Below are positions 45,070 through 57,165 of a stretch of 64,000 nucleotides of DNA, piece by piece; within the stretch, counting starts at the first letter, position 1; every line of letters starts with the position of its first letter. The notes beneath the pieces were generated by a model. It saw nothing but the letters and a program-made list of their open reading frames with translations. It was not told the DNA's origin and made no database searches. This DNA is from Carettochelys insculpta (lineage: Eukaryota; Chordata; Testudines; Carettochelyidae). Position numbers and translations under genes: made by a program. The stretch lies in the NCBI RefSeq assembly GCF_033958435.1, contig NC_134138.1:264717798-264781797 (forward strand), written 5' to 3'.

Positions 45070-46270
45070 GACCTCACCTTGCCCGGGCTGCACCAGTTCC
45101 TCGCCGGAGCAGGCTCCCCTGCGCGGCGTGTGGCTCCCCGGCTTGCGCAATGCACACGCGCTAGCGACAGTGGCGTTCGCTACCGACACAAGGAGAACGC
45201 AGGCGAGCCCCGCTGAGCAGCCTTCCGATTTGCACCCGCGCGCCGCGCTAAAGCGCAGCTTTACCCCTCCGCCCAGGCTGCCCGGACTGGAGAGCCTGAC
45301 GCGGCTGTTTCTCGGCAGAACGACGCGCCGAGCGGAGGGTGAGGGGAGCAATTCCGGCATCTCCCAGCCCAGAGCACAAGCTGCGCACAGGACTTCGCGG
45401 CGGTGCTGGCACCAAAGCATCTCCGCGGCGACCCAGGCAGCCCACGCTGCCAGCCTCCAGCCCCGTCCCCGCGTGGCTGCGGATCCCCTGCACTCAGCCT
45501 CCAGCCACTGACCCCCCACCCCGACAACTTTTCCGAGAGGGGCCGCAGCAGCCCTGCCCCCGCCCCTACCTTCGGCCCCTTGCCGCTGGGGCAGCGGACG
45601 CTGTTGGACACTCCCGCCGTCTGGTTCATCTTTGGAGCAAGTTGCCGGCGGGCAGGGTCCTCCCTCCGCGCGCCGGAGAGCGCCTCTCCCCCGCGGCGGC
45701 CGGCCGGGCTGAGCTCCTGCAAGGGGGGGCGCGGGGTGGAAAGGGCGCGGCGAGCCCCGCCCGGGCTGGGGCCGCTCCACGGGCTCCCGGACCAGAGGCC
45801 TCTCTGCCCGCCCGGCGGCTACTGCTGCCCAGGCCAGAGGACGGCGGGGAGCGGCTCAGGGCTGCCGCCTCGCCTGCTCCCCACGTGCTGCCGCTCGGAG
45901 GCGCCCCCGCCCCCGGGTCACTCGCGTGCAGGCAGCCGGGACACCCGCCCCCTGCGCGGCCAGGCCAGGGCAGAGCCAGCCTCCGGCGGAGACAGCGCCC
46001 CCCGCCGGCTGCAGAATCGCGCCGCGCGCTGGCTCCTGTCCGGCTCAGCCCTCCCCGGGACCGTCTGCAGGCAGCACGAGCGGCTCTGCCCGGCGCCTGC
46101 CCTCCGCCCCCTCCTCTGCGCGCCACGCGGGCGAAGACGCAGGGAGAGGAGCCCCTCCCGCCTGGCTGCTACACCAGACCTCTCTCGCCCCGCTCCTTCC
46201 CCTGCACCCGCAGCCAAGCGGTCCCGGGCTTTGGGCCAGCGACGGCTGCAGGTCTTGAGCCCTGCCCCAT
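45070..46270. promoter_or_regulatory. DPP6: CpG island, candidate promoter of the DPP6a transcript
   Basis: About 1.2 kb of very GC-rich, CpG-dense sequence stands in an otherwise AT-rich window, with abrupt edges near 45.07 and 46.27 kb. It surrounds the minus-strand coding exon at 45570-45629. The bases to the right of that exon (45630 upward) would be its 5' UTR and core promoter. I see no convincing TATA box on the minus strand in the 5' flank, which fits a CpG-island promoter. Transcription start sites cannot be fixed from sequence. Long open frames on both strands across the island are caused by the lack of AT-rich stop codons. Confidence 0.85.
45570..45629 (-). CDS. DPP6: DPP6 alternative first coding exon (DPP6a N-terminus)
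   Basis: The ATG at 45629-45627, in good context (CCAAAGATGA), opens 20 codons beginning MNQTAGVSN and ending SGKGPK. A splice donor AAG|GTAGGG follows directly at 45569, phase 0. From memory this matches the variable N-terminus of the DPP6a isoform. The related DPP10a start has Ser rather than Gly at position 6 and different residues after it. DPP6 is a single-pass type II membrane protein, a catalytically dead dipeptidyl-peptidase relative that binds Kv4 channels. This short cytoplasmic N-terminus is known to give fast channel inactivation. The common transmembrane exon would follow at lower coordinates on the minus strand. I did not find it here, as expected from the very long DPP6 introns. 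The true exon extends rightward as 5' UTR. Confidence 0.83.
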
Positions 46271-49114
46271 GTGAGCACGCAACTTCTCCTGCCTTTGCAC
46301 TGAGGGCAGGGTGCTTGCGGTGCAAGGGCGAGTTACATTTTCTTCCTCTGTCGCCACCAGAGTTGGGGTTAAACAGTGGCAGCTCTTGGGTTGGAAGCCC
46401 CGGGGCCGAGCTGTTTGCAGTGCAGTGAGAGCAGCTACACTTATTTTCTATTTGGATTAACCAGATTTGAAACTAAACAACGCCAAGCTCCGGGGCTGGG
46501 GCTGCAGGAGGAAGCCTACTCCGCCTGCTGTTTAGACATACCCTCAGCATTGCCAAGACTTACCATGCGCTTGCAAGTCACATCGCAATTGGTATTTCAT
46601 GTTGACTCCCTAAGATGGGGCTTTGTTAGTTGAACAAAAACATCAGCTTTCCTTGTTTTAAATGGAAATGCTTATGTAGCCCTCATGCTTGCAGAGAAAA
46701 GCTTGGAAACGTGACCCGAATGCACCCTGAAGGCTGAAAACCCCAAGGACAAAGAAAAAGAACCCCGGGTTTCCTCTTTTCAAGCTCACCCCTTTTAAAA
46801 CTTTGGGGATGCTCTCTCATGACTTTTGCATGTGTGGGATTAGTACTGCTGGAATTCCGAGACTTAGTATGGTAAAAGTATACAAATAAAAGGTCAAAGT
46901 CATCTCTGCTGTAGCTTCACTGGCTTCACAAAGGCAGTCCCAGCATCAGTTTGACCCATAAGATAAATCGTGAGGAAGGCCTGATTCCATTGTGTGTGTA
47001 GCCCACCTGGCTGAATTAATGCTGCTTTGTCTGTCTCCTCAGTTTGACTTCCTGACTTCTGCGTGTTTACGTTCCCAACTTCAACACTGCAATCACCAAA
47101 ATTGCTCTGCCCAATTATCCAATCAGCCATCAGTTTGTCCTGTGACAAAGGGTTCACGTGAAGATTCATTTTGACGCAAATGATGCCACAGTGGATGACA
47201 TCCTTTGGCCTGTGCAGTTTTGCCTACACAGGTCCCCTTGCAGTCTGCGTTCCTATCGTGCTTTCCCCTTCCTGTCCCACCGACACTCTCTAGAGGGGTG
47301 ATAAAGTGGATCCTTTTCAGAGGACAGGAGAAATATTCCTTCTCTCTACCAGCCATTCCAAAGAAGAGTGCAGGACCCAGAAGAGCTTTTCTCTCCATCA
47401 CGTGGTGTACTTTGGGAGTTGGCCATATCTTGCTTCCAACCCTAAAGACTAGGATACGAGAAACACCTAACTCATAAAAGAGCTAGAAGATAAAGGCACA
47501 GTCAGAGCCATTCCTCTAACTTCTGAGCCAAGGAAGAGTTTGGTTCCTGACACTTGGCCCAGAAAGTAATAGCTTCTCTTCCTTCCTCTTAAAGCCCAGG
47601 CCACCCTACTAAGCCTCATTAGTATCATACACCCCATGCAAGAAGCTGTCTCATGGGGCCAACCCTTGTTCCTCAATGTGCTTTAACATTTTATTACTCA
47701 TACTCTGTTCTTGTCATTTTCAACAGTTTTTCCCAAGCTTTAGTAAAACACTCTTTCATTCCCAGGGATATCGTTCAGCTCCTGAGAAGCAGCACCTATA
47801 GGCTTCTGTTCCCTGTGAACATTATAGCCCCTGATCAGGCATCACATGGGCAAGCTCTTCTATACACCTCTCCCCTCGTACACGCACACTTTTTTTTGTC
47901 CACATCTCTGATGGCTCTTCCTTTTCATACTGATTAAGATTTGAAGTTTACAGATCTGGCTGGATAGTTTTCTGGCTCAGTTCTCACACCTTACTGAGCA
48001 AGATTCTACCTAATAAATCAAATGGAATGAAATATGCAACTAACAATTTATTGGTAGTGCTGCATATTATTATTTTAGCAGAGTTTGCTGTTTTGTGACA
48101 TGCAGTGTACCCCCTTAGTGGAAAAATCTGCAGTTTCAGTTATGAAACAGTGGGATGGAAGAGGAACATAAAATTTTGAATGTCTCACACCGTTTCCCAC
48201 TATTTGGGATAGGAAAAAGTTCAGTTACTTTGCTCTCTTTCCTTTAGGTTTGCACAAAAGTGAATGCCACTAAAAAAAGTGTCAAAAGAAATATTCCTCC
48301 ACAGTCTGTTGTATACACTATTGTTACACAAACTGCATACCCAGCATGTCTTTCCTCTTGTTTCTTTAAAAGGTGTTGCTACACAGATCCCCTGAAGACT
48401 ACTGGCAGGATACAAGAGTATGAGACTGTGTCTTTAAACTGCTGGTATATTTTTAAACATAGACAAGCCCTTCATCTGCCTTCTTAAGATGTGGGAGCTA
48501 GGTTGGTATAATACTGCCTATGCAAGGGGTTAGGCTGCTTAACTACATTGCTCAGGTGTGCTGCTTGTCCCTGCCTCCACTCCCCTGCCCCAACCAACCA
48601 AGGCAATGTCATTAAGCAACCTAACTTCTTTGTCTAGACCAGGCTTAAGAGACTCACTGCATGGAGAACCACTACAAGGCTGCAGCAAACAAGCTTCTCT
48701 AGCCGGCATATGGAGGGGCTGGAGGAGGGGGAGAGAGACAAAGTGCTACTCAAGTTTGGTGGCTAGAATCCTCTGAGCAGGGAAGAGAAGTATTCCTGCA
48801 CTCTATCCCTCACCCAGAGAAGGACTACCCCATGCTACATGCCCTCCCCACCAAGAAGGTCTCTCATCCTGGATTCATCTGCTTACCTGGGGATGTGGCG
48901 GGGGGGAAGCATTGGCCCACATTGCCATAAAAAATGGCAGCTCCCAATTACCTTAAGGTGCAGTGTTCACAAGAGGATTTTGCTTTTAAAGAATTTGGTT
49001 TTGTCTAATTGTTTCAAAAGACTATGAAACAATTGAACTATTGGGGAGGAAGGTGGTACCTGTGCTTAAAACCCTGGATGGAACTTGGGAGGTTTGGATT
49101 CTGCACCAGTGGTA
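46271..49114. other. Non-coding DNA upstream of the CpG island, nothing recognised
   Basis: GC content drops after about 46.5 kb. No second first-exon, RNA gene or named repeat is supported. Confidence 0.4.
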
Positions 49115-49703
49115 ATTCATGGTATACCCATACTGTGAGTTTTGTGTGTGGCTCTAGTCACCCCCTCTCAAAATGGAAAAGGTACAGAGGACACCAAAAA
49201 TGATTAGGGGTATTGAACAGCTTCCATAGGAGGAGAGAATAAACAGTCAAAGATTGTTCAGCTTGGAAAAGAGACAGAGAACTATAAACTTACAACTTAA
49301 GTGAATAAGGAAGAGTTATTTATTCCTTCACATAACACAAGGAATCACAGTTACCCAATGAAATGAATAAGCAGGAGGTTCAAAACCAACAAAAGAAAAG
49401 GAGTTTCTTCACACAAGACAGGAGCTTATTGCCAGGGATGTTGTGAAGACCAAAACAAGACCAAATAGAGGATTTGTCCATCAACGGCTATTACTCAAAT
49501 TGATCAGGAACACAACCTCATGCTGTGGGTGTCCCTGCATCCTGACTACCAGAAGCCAGGTGTGAATGTCAAGTGATCCATCCTCTGTTAACTGCCCTCG
49601 TTGTTCATTCCCTCCAAAGCACTTGGTATCAGCCACTGACAGAGGACAGGAAACTGGACCGGATGGACCATTGGTGTGACTCAGAGTGGTCATTCTTCTG
49701 TAG
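49115..49703 (+). mobile_element. CR1 LINE, 5'-truncated
   Basis: Plus-strand translation shows decayed RT C-terminal phrases (WKRYRGHQK and a preceding Cys-Glu-Phe-Cys region), then GGAGTTTCTTCACACAAGAC, GTCCATCAACGGCTATTACT and GGACCGGATGGACCATTGG, ending with CAGAGTGGTCATTCTT. It is the CR1 3' region and 3' UTR. All frames are broken. Confidence 0.85.
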
Positions 49704-49800
49704 CCATCTTTACCACAGATTTCCTATACAACCTGAGGGAAGTGATAGTCTTTTTGTGCTTCAGTTCCTCGTCTGAAAAAATGAGGATGAGATGGCGGCC
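49704..49800 (+). mobile_element. MIR-like SINE fragment
   Basis: AACCTGAGGGAAGTGATAGT, TGTGCTTCAGTTCCTCGTCT and GAAAAAATGAGGATGAGA follow the MIR core in plus orientation directly after the CR1 end. Confidence 0.55.
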
Positions 49801-52800
49801 TTCTTTTCTCCCAGCCATGGGCACTGACTCCATGGGGACCCTGGGGCTGCAGCACCCACAGGGAAAAATTGATGGGTTTTGAGCACCCACCAGCGCCCCT
49901 TTTCTCAGCTCCCCTAACCTACCTCTCTAGTACCACCCACCCAACAACGGGCCTTATGCTCCTGCTCTGCATGACCAGCTCTTTGGCAGTGTCAGGGAGG
50001 CTGTGAGGGGGGAGAAGCAAGGACGCAGAGCATCTGGGGAAGGGGCAGGAAGAAACAGGGCATGAGGCAGAGATGGAGGAGTCGCCTGAGCTCTCCCCAG
50101 CACTTCTGAAAGTCAGTGCCTGTGTTCCCAGCCATTGACTGTCAGAGATTGGCTTTTGCTACGTATCCACAGTGCTATTGGCATAATTCAGCTCTTATCT
50201 CAGTTGGGGGTCTTAATACAATAATACACATGAACTTACAGTATATTGCCTATCAGACTAAATTATATTGCATGACTTACTTTGCAAGCTATGCAAACAG
50301 ACACATTCCAGAAGTCATACATTCAAATATTAATTTTAAATTGTGTAAAAAATAAGTGTTTAGATTAATGTAGGCTGTTCAGTGAAATGCAAAAGAACAA
50401 CCATATGCCATCATTTAAGAAGAACTGCTGAAATACTCTAGGCCATTTTTTTCCACTTTAGAAAGACTTGTATACACACACACATATATATGTACCAGGC
50501 TCAGATGAGAAAGTATTAAAAAGGAGAGGTCTTAGTCCTACTTTTAGAGACCATCTACTAATTTTATTTGGGGAGCAGAGTTAGACTTATTCAAGATTTT
50601 CACAACCAATTCAAAATCATGCAAAATCATTTTCCGAACTACAAGTACTCAAAAGGCATTAGACCCCCGAAAATAAAAAGAATCTACAATGTAAAGGAAA
50701 GCTCAATACATTGAATTTGAAATTATAATGTTTGTTTAAAAGTACAGTAGGTTTTTGTTTGCCTTCCAGTTTGAGCCTACAGATTACACATCTCAACTTT
50801 CCTCTGGACTTTTGAGGGACTAGAATCATATTTTAAAAATCTGACAGCCTCAAAGACAGGAGTCAGGGCTTTAAGACAAACCCAGGCTTGATATATAACT
50901 CCAATAATTGGCTATGCGGGGACAACCACCTGGTTTTGATATATACGCCAGACTTAGCCCAGGACCCTTGAAAGATTTGCTATTGTTTGTGATTTCCAAG
51001 GTAGCTCAGATAGTATTGGGTTTGCTTCACCTTTATATTCAGTTCATGATTTTGTAGGTTGTCAGCATAACTGTGCATATTTGATATAATGTTGACTTGA
51101 AGCTTTCCATTTGTCTACAGTGCAAACCAAGAGCAAAACTCAGCGATGTTCAGACTCCCTTGTCCTGCATCACACGTAGTCAATCACTAGTGCACAGTGG
51201 GTTAATCACATTGTCATGGCAATGGTGCACACCCATTTTGCACAAGTATAAGTGGCTATGCAAAAAATAGAGCCCTGGAGAATCAGAAGGTATCAATCCA
51301 CATCAATGAAAACTATTTACACTGTGTGGGATTGCTCCATTTAGGAGGAGAATTGTGGGCAAATACCCGATGGCAAGTAAAACAAAGACAAGGCTTAGGT
51401 TAAAAAGAAATGTCTGCAAGAGTAGAATCTGGACACTTGAAAGGAGCATTGGGAACAAGAGTGCTAAGAATGCTATTCCAAAAATCAATGTGTTGATGGA
51501 TTTGGAACAAATGCAAAAAGCACAGCATGGGAATGCTATAATTAGATGATTTAGTCATAGCCAGGAGCCAGGCTGAGCTTTTTGCATCCACTGAAGTGGA
51601 CACAGCTAATGCAGAGAGCCTGGCAAGAGACAAATTGTAACAATCAAACCTGCTCACGGAAAGTTAGTTCACAAATGAGGGTCACATTATCATTATCATG
51701 CACAGTGTCAGCCAGGACAGATATGAAAAAAAAAAAAGATTAATCTGGGTGTCCCATATGAGTATATGCCCCCTTATATCATCTGTGCTAGCATTTTGGT
51801 TCAACATTTGCACCCTTGTAAGTGCAACAGTGGGGACCACTAGTGTAAACTGGTTAAAATGCTGGCGGTCTGAGTGTTCCTCAGGCATGCTCCAAGCAAA
51901 CTTAGGTAACACAGAAGTGTATTTCTAACTGTGGTCTAAACTAGAGCTCTTGTTGTTGCTACCAGCTGTGGAGCTGAATCAGTGCTAATGCAGTAGTGGG
52001 AAAATGCAGTGTAGAAACAGCCTGTGTTGTTAGCACTGAAAGGGCCCTTTTGCTTTGGCTTGCCGGCTTTATTAATAGGGACATTAGTAATTAATATTCT
52101 AACTCTCCTAAACTTGGGGCTAGAACAGGCACTTATACAGGGAAGAGCATCTCAACTGATCTTTCTGAAAGCATTAACAATCCATGAAGCATAAAAAGCA
52201 CTCGTATATTGTTCCATGTTTAATCTGTATAACCTTCCTCCACGTGGCCTCTGCACTGACAAATCCTATTCTAGCCAAGCCACTCTGTCATCCCCCTCAA
52301 ACCTACTTCTACAAGGCCTATAAACCTCAGGAGATTCAAGTAAGAACAGAACACTCAAAACTACCACACAGAAAAGAAAAACATTGACCCCTAGGTTGCC
52401 TGCCGGTACCACTCCTCATTCTCTCCCTTGTCTGCTTGACCTTTTCAACCTGACCTTGTCTGCTCACCAGCAGATCCTGTAATCCATTTGGAGGCCCATT
52501 AAGTTCACTGGGCCTCCATGCAGGTACATGGCTCCACTTGCACACAGCAACCTGCAGACCTGGGTCTTAAACTGTGGGACCATTGGTGCAGGGATCTTCT
52601 CTCTTTGTTGGAGAAGCACTTAGCATGCTTTTAGTAATAGTTCACTATGAAGGGCCGGGGAGACCCCGGCCAGTGAAGGGGAAGTACACCCTATCTTTCT
52701 TAGACTTTAGTGATATGACATATGTAACTTACATCTATGGCTCCTTAGCAAACGTCAATGTATTCACCCTTATTAGCAGGGCAATAAGGCTTAATGGCAA

Positions 52801-53639
52801 AAATCAAGGTACTCATACCTAATAGCTGTGCTGTACTGTTCAATGGTTAGAGTCAATAGAGGTGCCCAATCAGCTGGGCAATAAGGCCAAGCACCTATAA
52901 TTCACAGATTCACCCCTCTTACCAGGGCCCATAGGGCCTAATAGCCAACTGGTCACAGCACACAAAAATGGGGGTGAGAGCCAATATTCCCTCTAATCTT
53001 TTCCATCCATGCACCAACACAAGTACACATGTGCACCACTAGCAGAAACAAAATTCCTGGCTATGGGTGCCCTGCTCATCAGCTGGGTGTCCTTTGAATC
53101 TCTCCTGAGCAGCTACAAAAGCACCCAGCTTACAGAAAACACTGGTGGTAGCCCAAGTGTTTGGGGGCCTTCCATCAGACCCCAGTCCAGGTAGTGGCAG
53201 GAATACATGTCACTGAGTCAGCCAGGGCTTCCAGCCAAAACCCACTGATTCCAATTTCCGGTTCACTTCCAGACCACTCTCTAATTCCCCTGGGCAGCTT
53301 CCTAGAATAGCTCCTGCTGCTGCAGTCTGGGCTCTACATGTAGCCTGCTACATACCTCTTCCTCCCTGGGACCCTCAGCAACTGAGCTGAGCTGCTCCCT
53401 TTTATACTAGTGCATTTGGTGCATGCCAAGCAACATTGAAGGGATGTGGTTTCCTCAGTCCCCAATGTAGGATTAACCCTGCCCTGTCTAGCATGGGGTG
53501 AGTACACCCCATTACATCCACGTACATCTTGTAAACCATAAGATTATCAAGGGTTCTTATTCATTCAGTACAAATCCAGATTTCTCACATCAATTTTGTT
53601 TATATTTAATGGCCTTTCCTAGACTTCATTTTCATATTA
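49801..53639. other. Non-coding DNA, mostly featureless
   Basis: Noted: a CA/TA simple run at 50473-50494, a poly-A run at 51726-51737, two related 36-bp segments (TTCACCCTTATTAGCAGGG at 52763 and TTCACCCCTCTTACCAGGG at 52910), and a turtle-repeat-like ATTCCCTCTAATCTTTTCC at 52986. No exon or RNA gene is supported. Confidence 0.4.
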
Positions 53640-53948
53640 CAGGTTGAACCTCTCTTGTCCAGCACCTTCTGGATAACACCAATGCTAAACAAGAGAATTT
53701 GCTGGATGACGGGAAGTCAATATTTTCTAGCACATTACCAACACTTCCATTGCTTACTCGGCTTTTAGAAGTCATTTGGGGTAAATTACAGCTAAACAAT
53801 AGCACGAAACACTGAGGGCCAGGACTGGTGTCTGCAAACAAACTTTATGGGACCCAAGAAACTTGGCCACACGTATGGCTAACTAAAATCATGCTGGATT
53901 ATGGAGTTTGCTGGACAAGAGAATTCTGTATTAGACAGGTTCAACCTG
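53640..53948 (+). mobile_element. MITE, CAGGTTGAACC (Tigger-like) family, copy 2
   Basis: The complete element runs from CAGGTTGAACCTCTCTTGTC to GACAGGTTCAACCTG. The interior has TTGCTGGATGACGGGAAG and TGCTGGATTATGGAG. TA precedes the left end; the right neighbour is TG, a likely mutated TA. The CAGG-AACC ends and TA target fit pogo/Tigger elements. No transposase. Confidence 0.85.
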
Positions 53949-54252
53949 TGCTCATGTCTGAATGTCTACATAAGGGGTATGGCATGTTACAAAAATGTTG
54001 CATATTAACTACAGATTATAAGCATCAGAAAAATCATGCCCTGTACATTTCCTTTGAAAATTTCTGAGACTGGCTTAAGAGTACATTGATGGCCTTTTAC
54101 TCTAACAGGTCCATGAGAGTAGTTTTGCTTAGATCCCACACTTACAAGAATGTGCAGGTTAAGAACATAATTCAGATCCTTAGCTGGTACAAGTCAGTAC
54201 ATAGCTGCAGAGAAGTCAATGAAGTGGTTTATCCCGGCCGAGGAGCTAGCAT

Positions 54253-54757
54253 AGGGTTGCCAGTTGTCTTCTTCTGCAAACCTAAAAATACTTGTCCTGC
54301 CCTCTGTCCTTCCCCTTTCACCAGGCTGGGGCTGGGAGTTTGGATGCTGGATCAAGTCTGGGACATGGAATTGGTTTGCAAGAGAGGGACAGGAAGTTGT
54401 CACATATATCAGGTGGTGAAGCTCCTGAACATACATCCCTCTGGAACCAGCTTTTCCTAGGCAGAGAAGTCGGGGGTCTCCATTCACAGCTTCTTGCAAA
54501 CATTGCCCTCATAGCTCCTATTGGCTGCAGTTCCCAGCCAACTGGAGACCCCCTGACTGCCCCCAGGGGCTACAGGGACAGTGCTGGCCACTTCTGGGAG
54601 CAGTGCATAGTGAAAGCAGATAAAGAAGCCTGCTTTTGCTGTGCTGCCACACTGGACAATTAGCACCCCGAATCTCTCAGTTTGGCTGAGGCAGCCTCTG
54701 GGAGATAGAGTGTGTTTCCAGAAGACTTCTAGCAAAAGCAGGAGGGTTGGCAACCCT
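54253..54757. mobile_element. DNA-transposon remnant with AGGGTTGCC/GGCAACCCT ends
   Basis: The termini AGGGTTGCCAG and GTTGGCAACCCT are inverted, flanked by AT and AAT. The interior includes GCTCCTATTGGCTGCAGTTC and CACTTCTGGGAGCAG, also present in modified form in the longer element at 16300-16990. It has no coding capacity. Confidence 0.7.
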
Positions 54758-57000
54758 AATCTAATACCACATGTATTGTAAGGGGAGGAGAGGAGGATTT
54801 ATGCTGTGATTCTATCAATCCAACCATTCACAGGGTTGTACAGTTGTCTGGCACTGCAAAAAGTTGGGTGAGACTTTCTAAGGTGGCTATGTGATTTAGC
54901 AATACAAGTGCCATACAGACACACGAAAAATATCCAGAGGATTTGTGCTCCTCATAACTTAGGCAAATTTTAAATTCTGATTATTCCTAATTTTCAAGTC
55001 AGGTAGAAAATTCACAAAAGGGTGAAAAACTTGCTCTGTGAAAGACTGTCTTAGCTAGAGCCTCTGTAGAGAGCTGGTTAACATTCCCCCCCACCCCCAG
55101 AAGAAGTTTGGGGGGGAAAAATTGTCATTCATGATTTCCATGGAATTTTTTATTTTTAAACCAGAGATTTGAAAACAAAAATTGCACGTTAAAACCAAAA
55201 ACTTTCAGCTTGGAAATGCTGCCATAGTGCTTCACAGGAGCTGTAATTCAGATGCTGTTTTTCATCTCTAATGGTCAGGCTCCACGATCTGGCTATATTT
55301 CCCAAGATGCACTGCAAATTTCTCTTCTTGGAGAACATCCTGGCAATCTTTGGCTATGATGCATCACAGTAGCCTGACCAGGGAGCCTGACTCACCGAGG
55401 AGAATGGGGAGATGAGGCAACTGAACCACAGCAGCTATGAAGCACCATTGCAACATTTCCAAATCAAAACATCAGTTGTCCCATCACCATATTTTGGTTT
55501 CTTGATTGAAGAGAAAAGTTGAATGTTCCGCAGAAAGCAGAAACTTCTCACGAACAAGGTAGTTGTGTCAAGCACCCAAAGTTCTGTTAGAAAACATTTA
55601 AACTGATAATTTGTGACCAACTTTAGTTCTCATACAAGTTCTGTGGGTTGTGTATTGTGATATCCCTGAGGCAACTATAACAATTGCCTACCTAAGGAAG
55701 ATTTTCAAACTAACCAGTAATTTTGGGTGCCTCATTTACTGGGTGGCCAATCTCAGACAATTTAAATGGGCCTGGCTCTCAGGGAGTATTGAACCACTAA
55801 GTATTGATAAGGGACTTGTGGCAAATCACATATCTTTAAAAAGCATCAAGTTGTCCTCCCAAAAAAATGAAGTTGCTTTTTAAAATCCCGGTATGAATGT
55901 ATTGTTAGCTGTCTCTTAATGCAACTTAGTAGCTGGAGAGTCAGCACTGTGTGACCAAGTAGTTTGCGAGACCATGAGCAAGTAGTTCTGGATCACATGT
56001 CCTAATCTACACCTCATCCCCGCCTCCACCTGACACAGATCTCTGATTTCCTCAGTCTGGCTTCATGAGCCCTCACTCATACAGCCATATCCCTCTACTT
56101 CTGCTCTCACTCACGCACAATACTAAAAAGTTTCTCTATTCCTTGCCAGTTTTTAAAATAAATAAATACATGTTTTTCATTAAGCCCCTCTTTATTTCAT
56201 AGCTCATTCAGAACATCACTTAAAAGTAGTTTTGCCTAAATTATATAATAGTTATGTTCTTATATTTATTTGTATACAAATATATCTAATCACAGGAACA
56301 CATACATGGTAATTGATTTGGGGGAGCCATATACTTGCAAAAATTGTATTGTGTTTGTTCAATATGAAATCAAAGACTTTTAAAAATATCAGTGTAATAT
56401 ACTAGACACATCATCATTATGTTTATTTTTGAGTCTTTTAATCTAATCTTCTTCTGGTGTCCTGCTCCCATTTAAAACAATGGAAGTTTTTCTAGGGACT
56501 TCAGTAAGACCAGGAATAGACATTGATAGACTAGCAATACCTAATGGAGATATGGTACTGAGAAAAAGGAAAAAAAAAACCTGTTGTCTTTTACACACAG
56601 AAGCGGCTTGAAGAAATTCATCACTTCCAGATTTCGGTGAATATTTATACACATATTTAAAGTTATTAATGTGAACAGTTCCATTTAAGTCAGTTGGGCT
56701 ATTCCTAAGTGTTTATAAAGCACTTTCAGATAATCAGACAAACTATACTGTAGCAGTTTTATATTATATTATTATTGTTATAGTCACTGCTGAAGAAGTG
56801 CCACCTGAAGACTTTCATCCTTCGGTTTTAGGCTTTTTTCACCTAGCAATTGGTTATCTGTGGCACCTCTCCATTTATATTTCTAATCTGCCTCAATTTA
56901 CTAACAAAAATGTTTAATATATACATGCTAGCTTGTGTTTCAGTTGTGTCCAGTAAGTCACAGACTCAAGCTCATATTTCTTTACAAAACTCCATGGGCC
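54758..57000. other. AT-rich DNA, nothing recognised
   Basis: No supported exon or named repeat in about 2.2 kb. Confidence 0.4.
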
Positions 57001-57165
57001 CAAATCTTTATTAGCCCTGCTCTAGCACAGCATTTAAGTGCTTGCTTAACTTTAAGCATGCAAGTAGTCCCACTGCAGTACTTAACCGTCAATATCATGC
57101 TAACATGATTTGCTGGAGCAGGGCAGAATGCTCAGCATCTTAGAGGATCTAGCCCATATTGTACA
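57001..57165. repeat. Palindrome-derived old repeat (TTAAGTGCTTGCTTAACTTTAAGCATG type)
   Basis: AGCACAGCATTTAAGTGCTT, GCTTAACTTTAAGCATGCAA and GTAGTCCCACTGCAGTACTT are followed by a degraded reverse half ending GCTGGAGCAGGGCAGAATGC. A shorter relative lies at 44175-44250. It resembles an old amniote fold-back repeat. Confidence 0.55.

Noticed and set aside
44983..45780. 265-codon minus-strand frame overlapping the DPP6a exon in another frame
   Set aside because: It has no recognisable domain and the same GC artefact. The MNQTAG exon with its donor explains the conserved signal better.
45339..46428. Plus-strand open frames of 311 and 341 codons across the CpG island
   Set aside because: Long open frames arise on both strands because GC-rich sequence lacks stop codons. 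Composition is Pro/Arg/Ala-rich in every frame and no family motif is seen.
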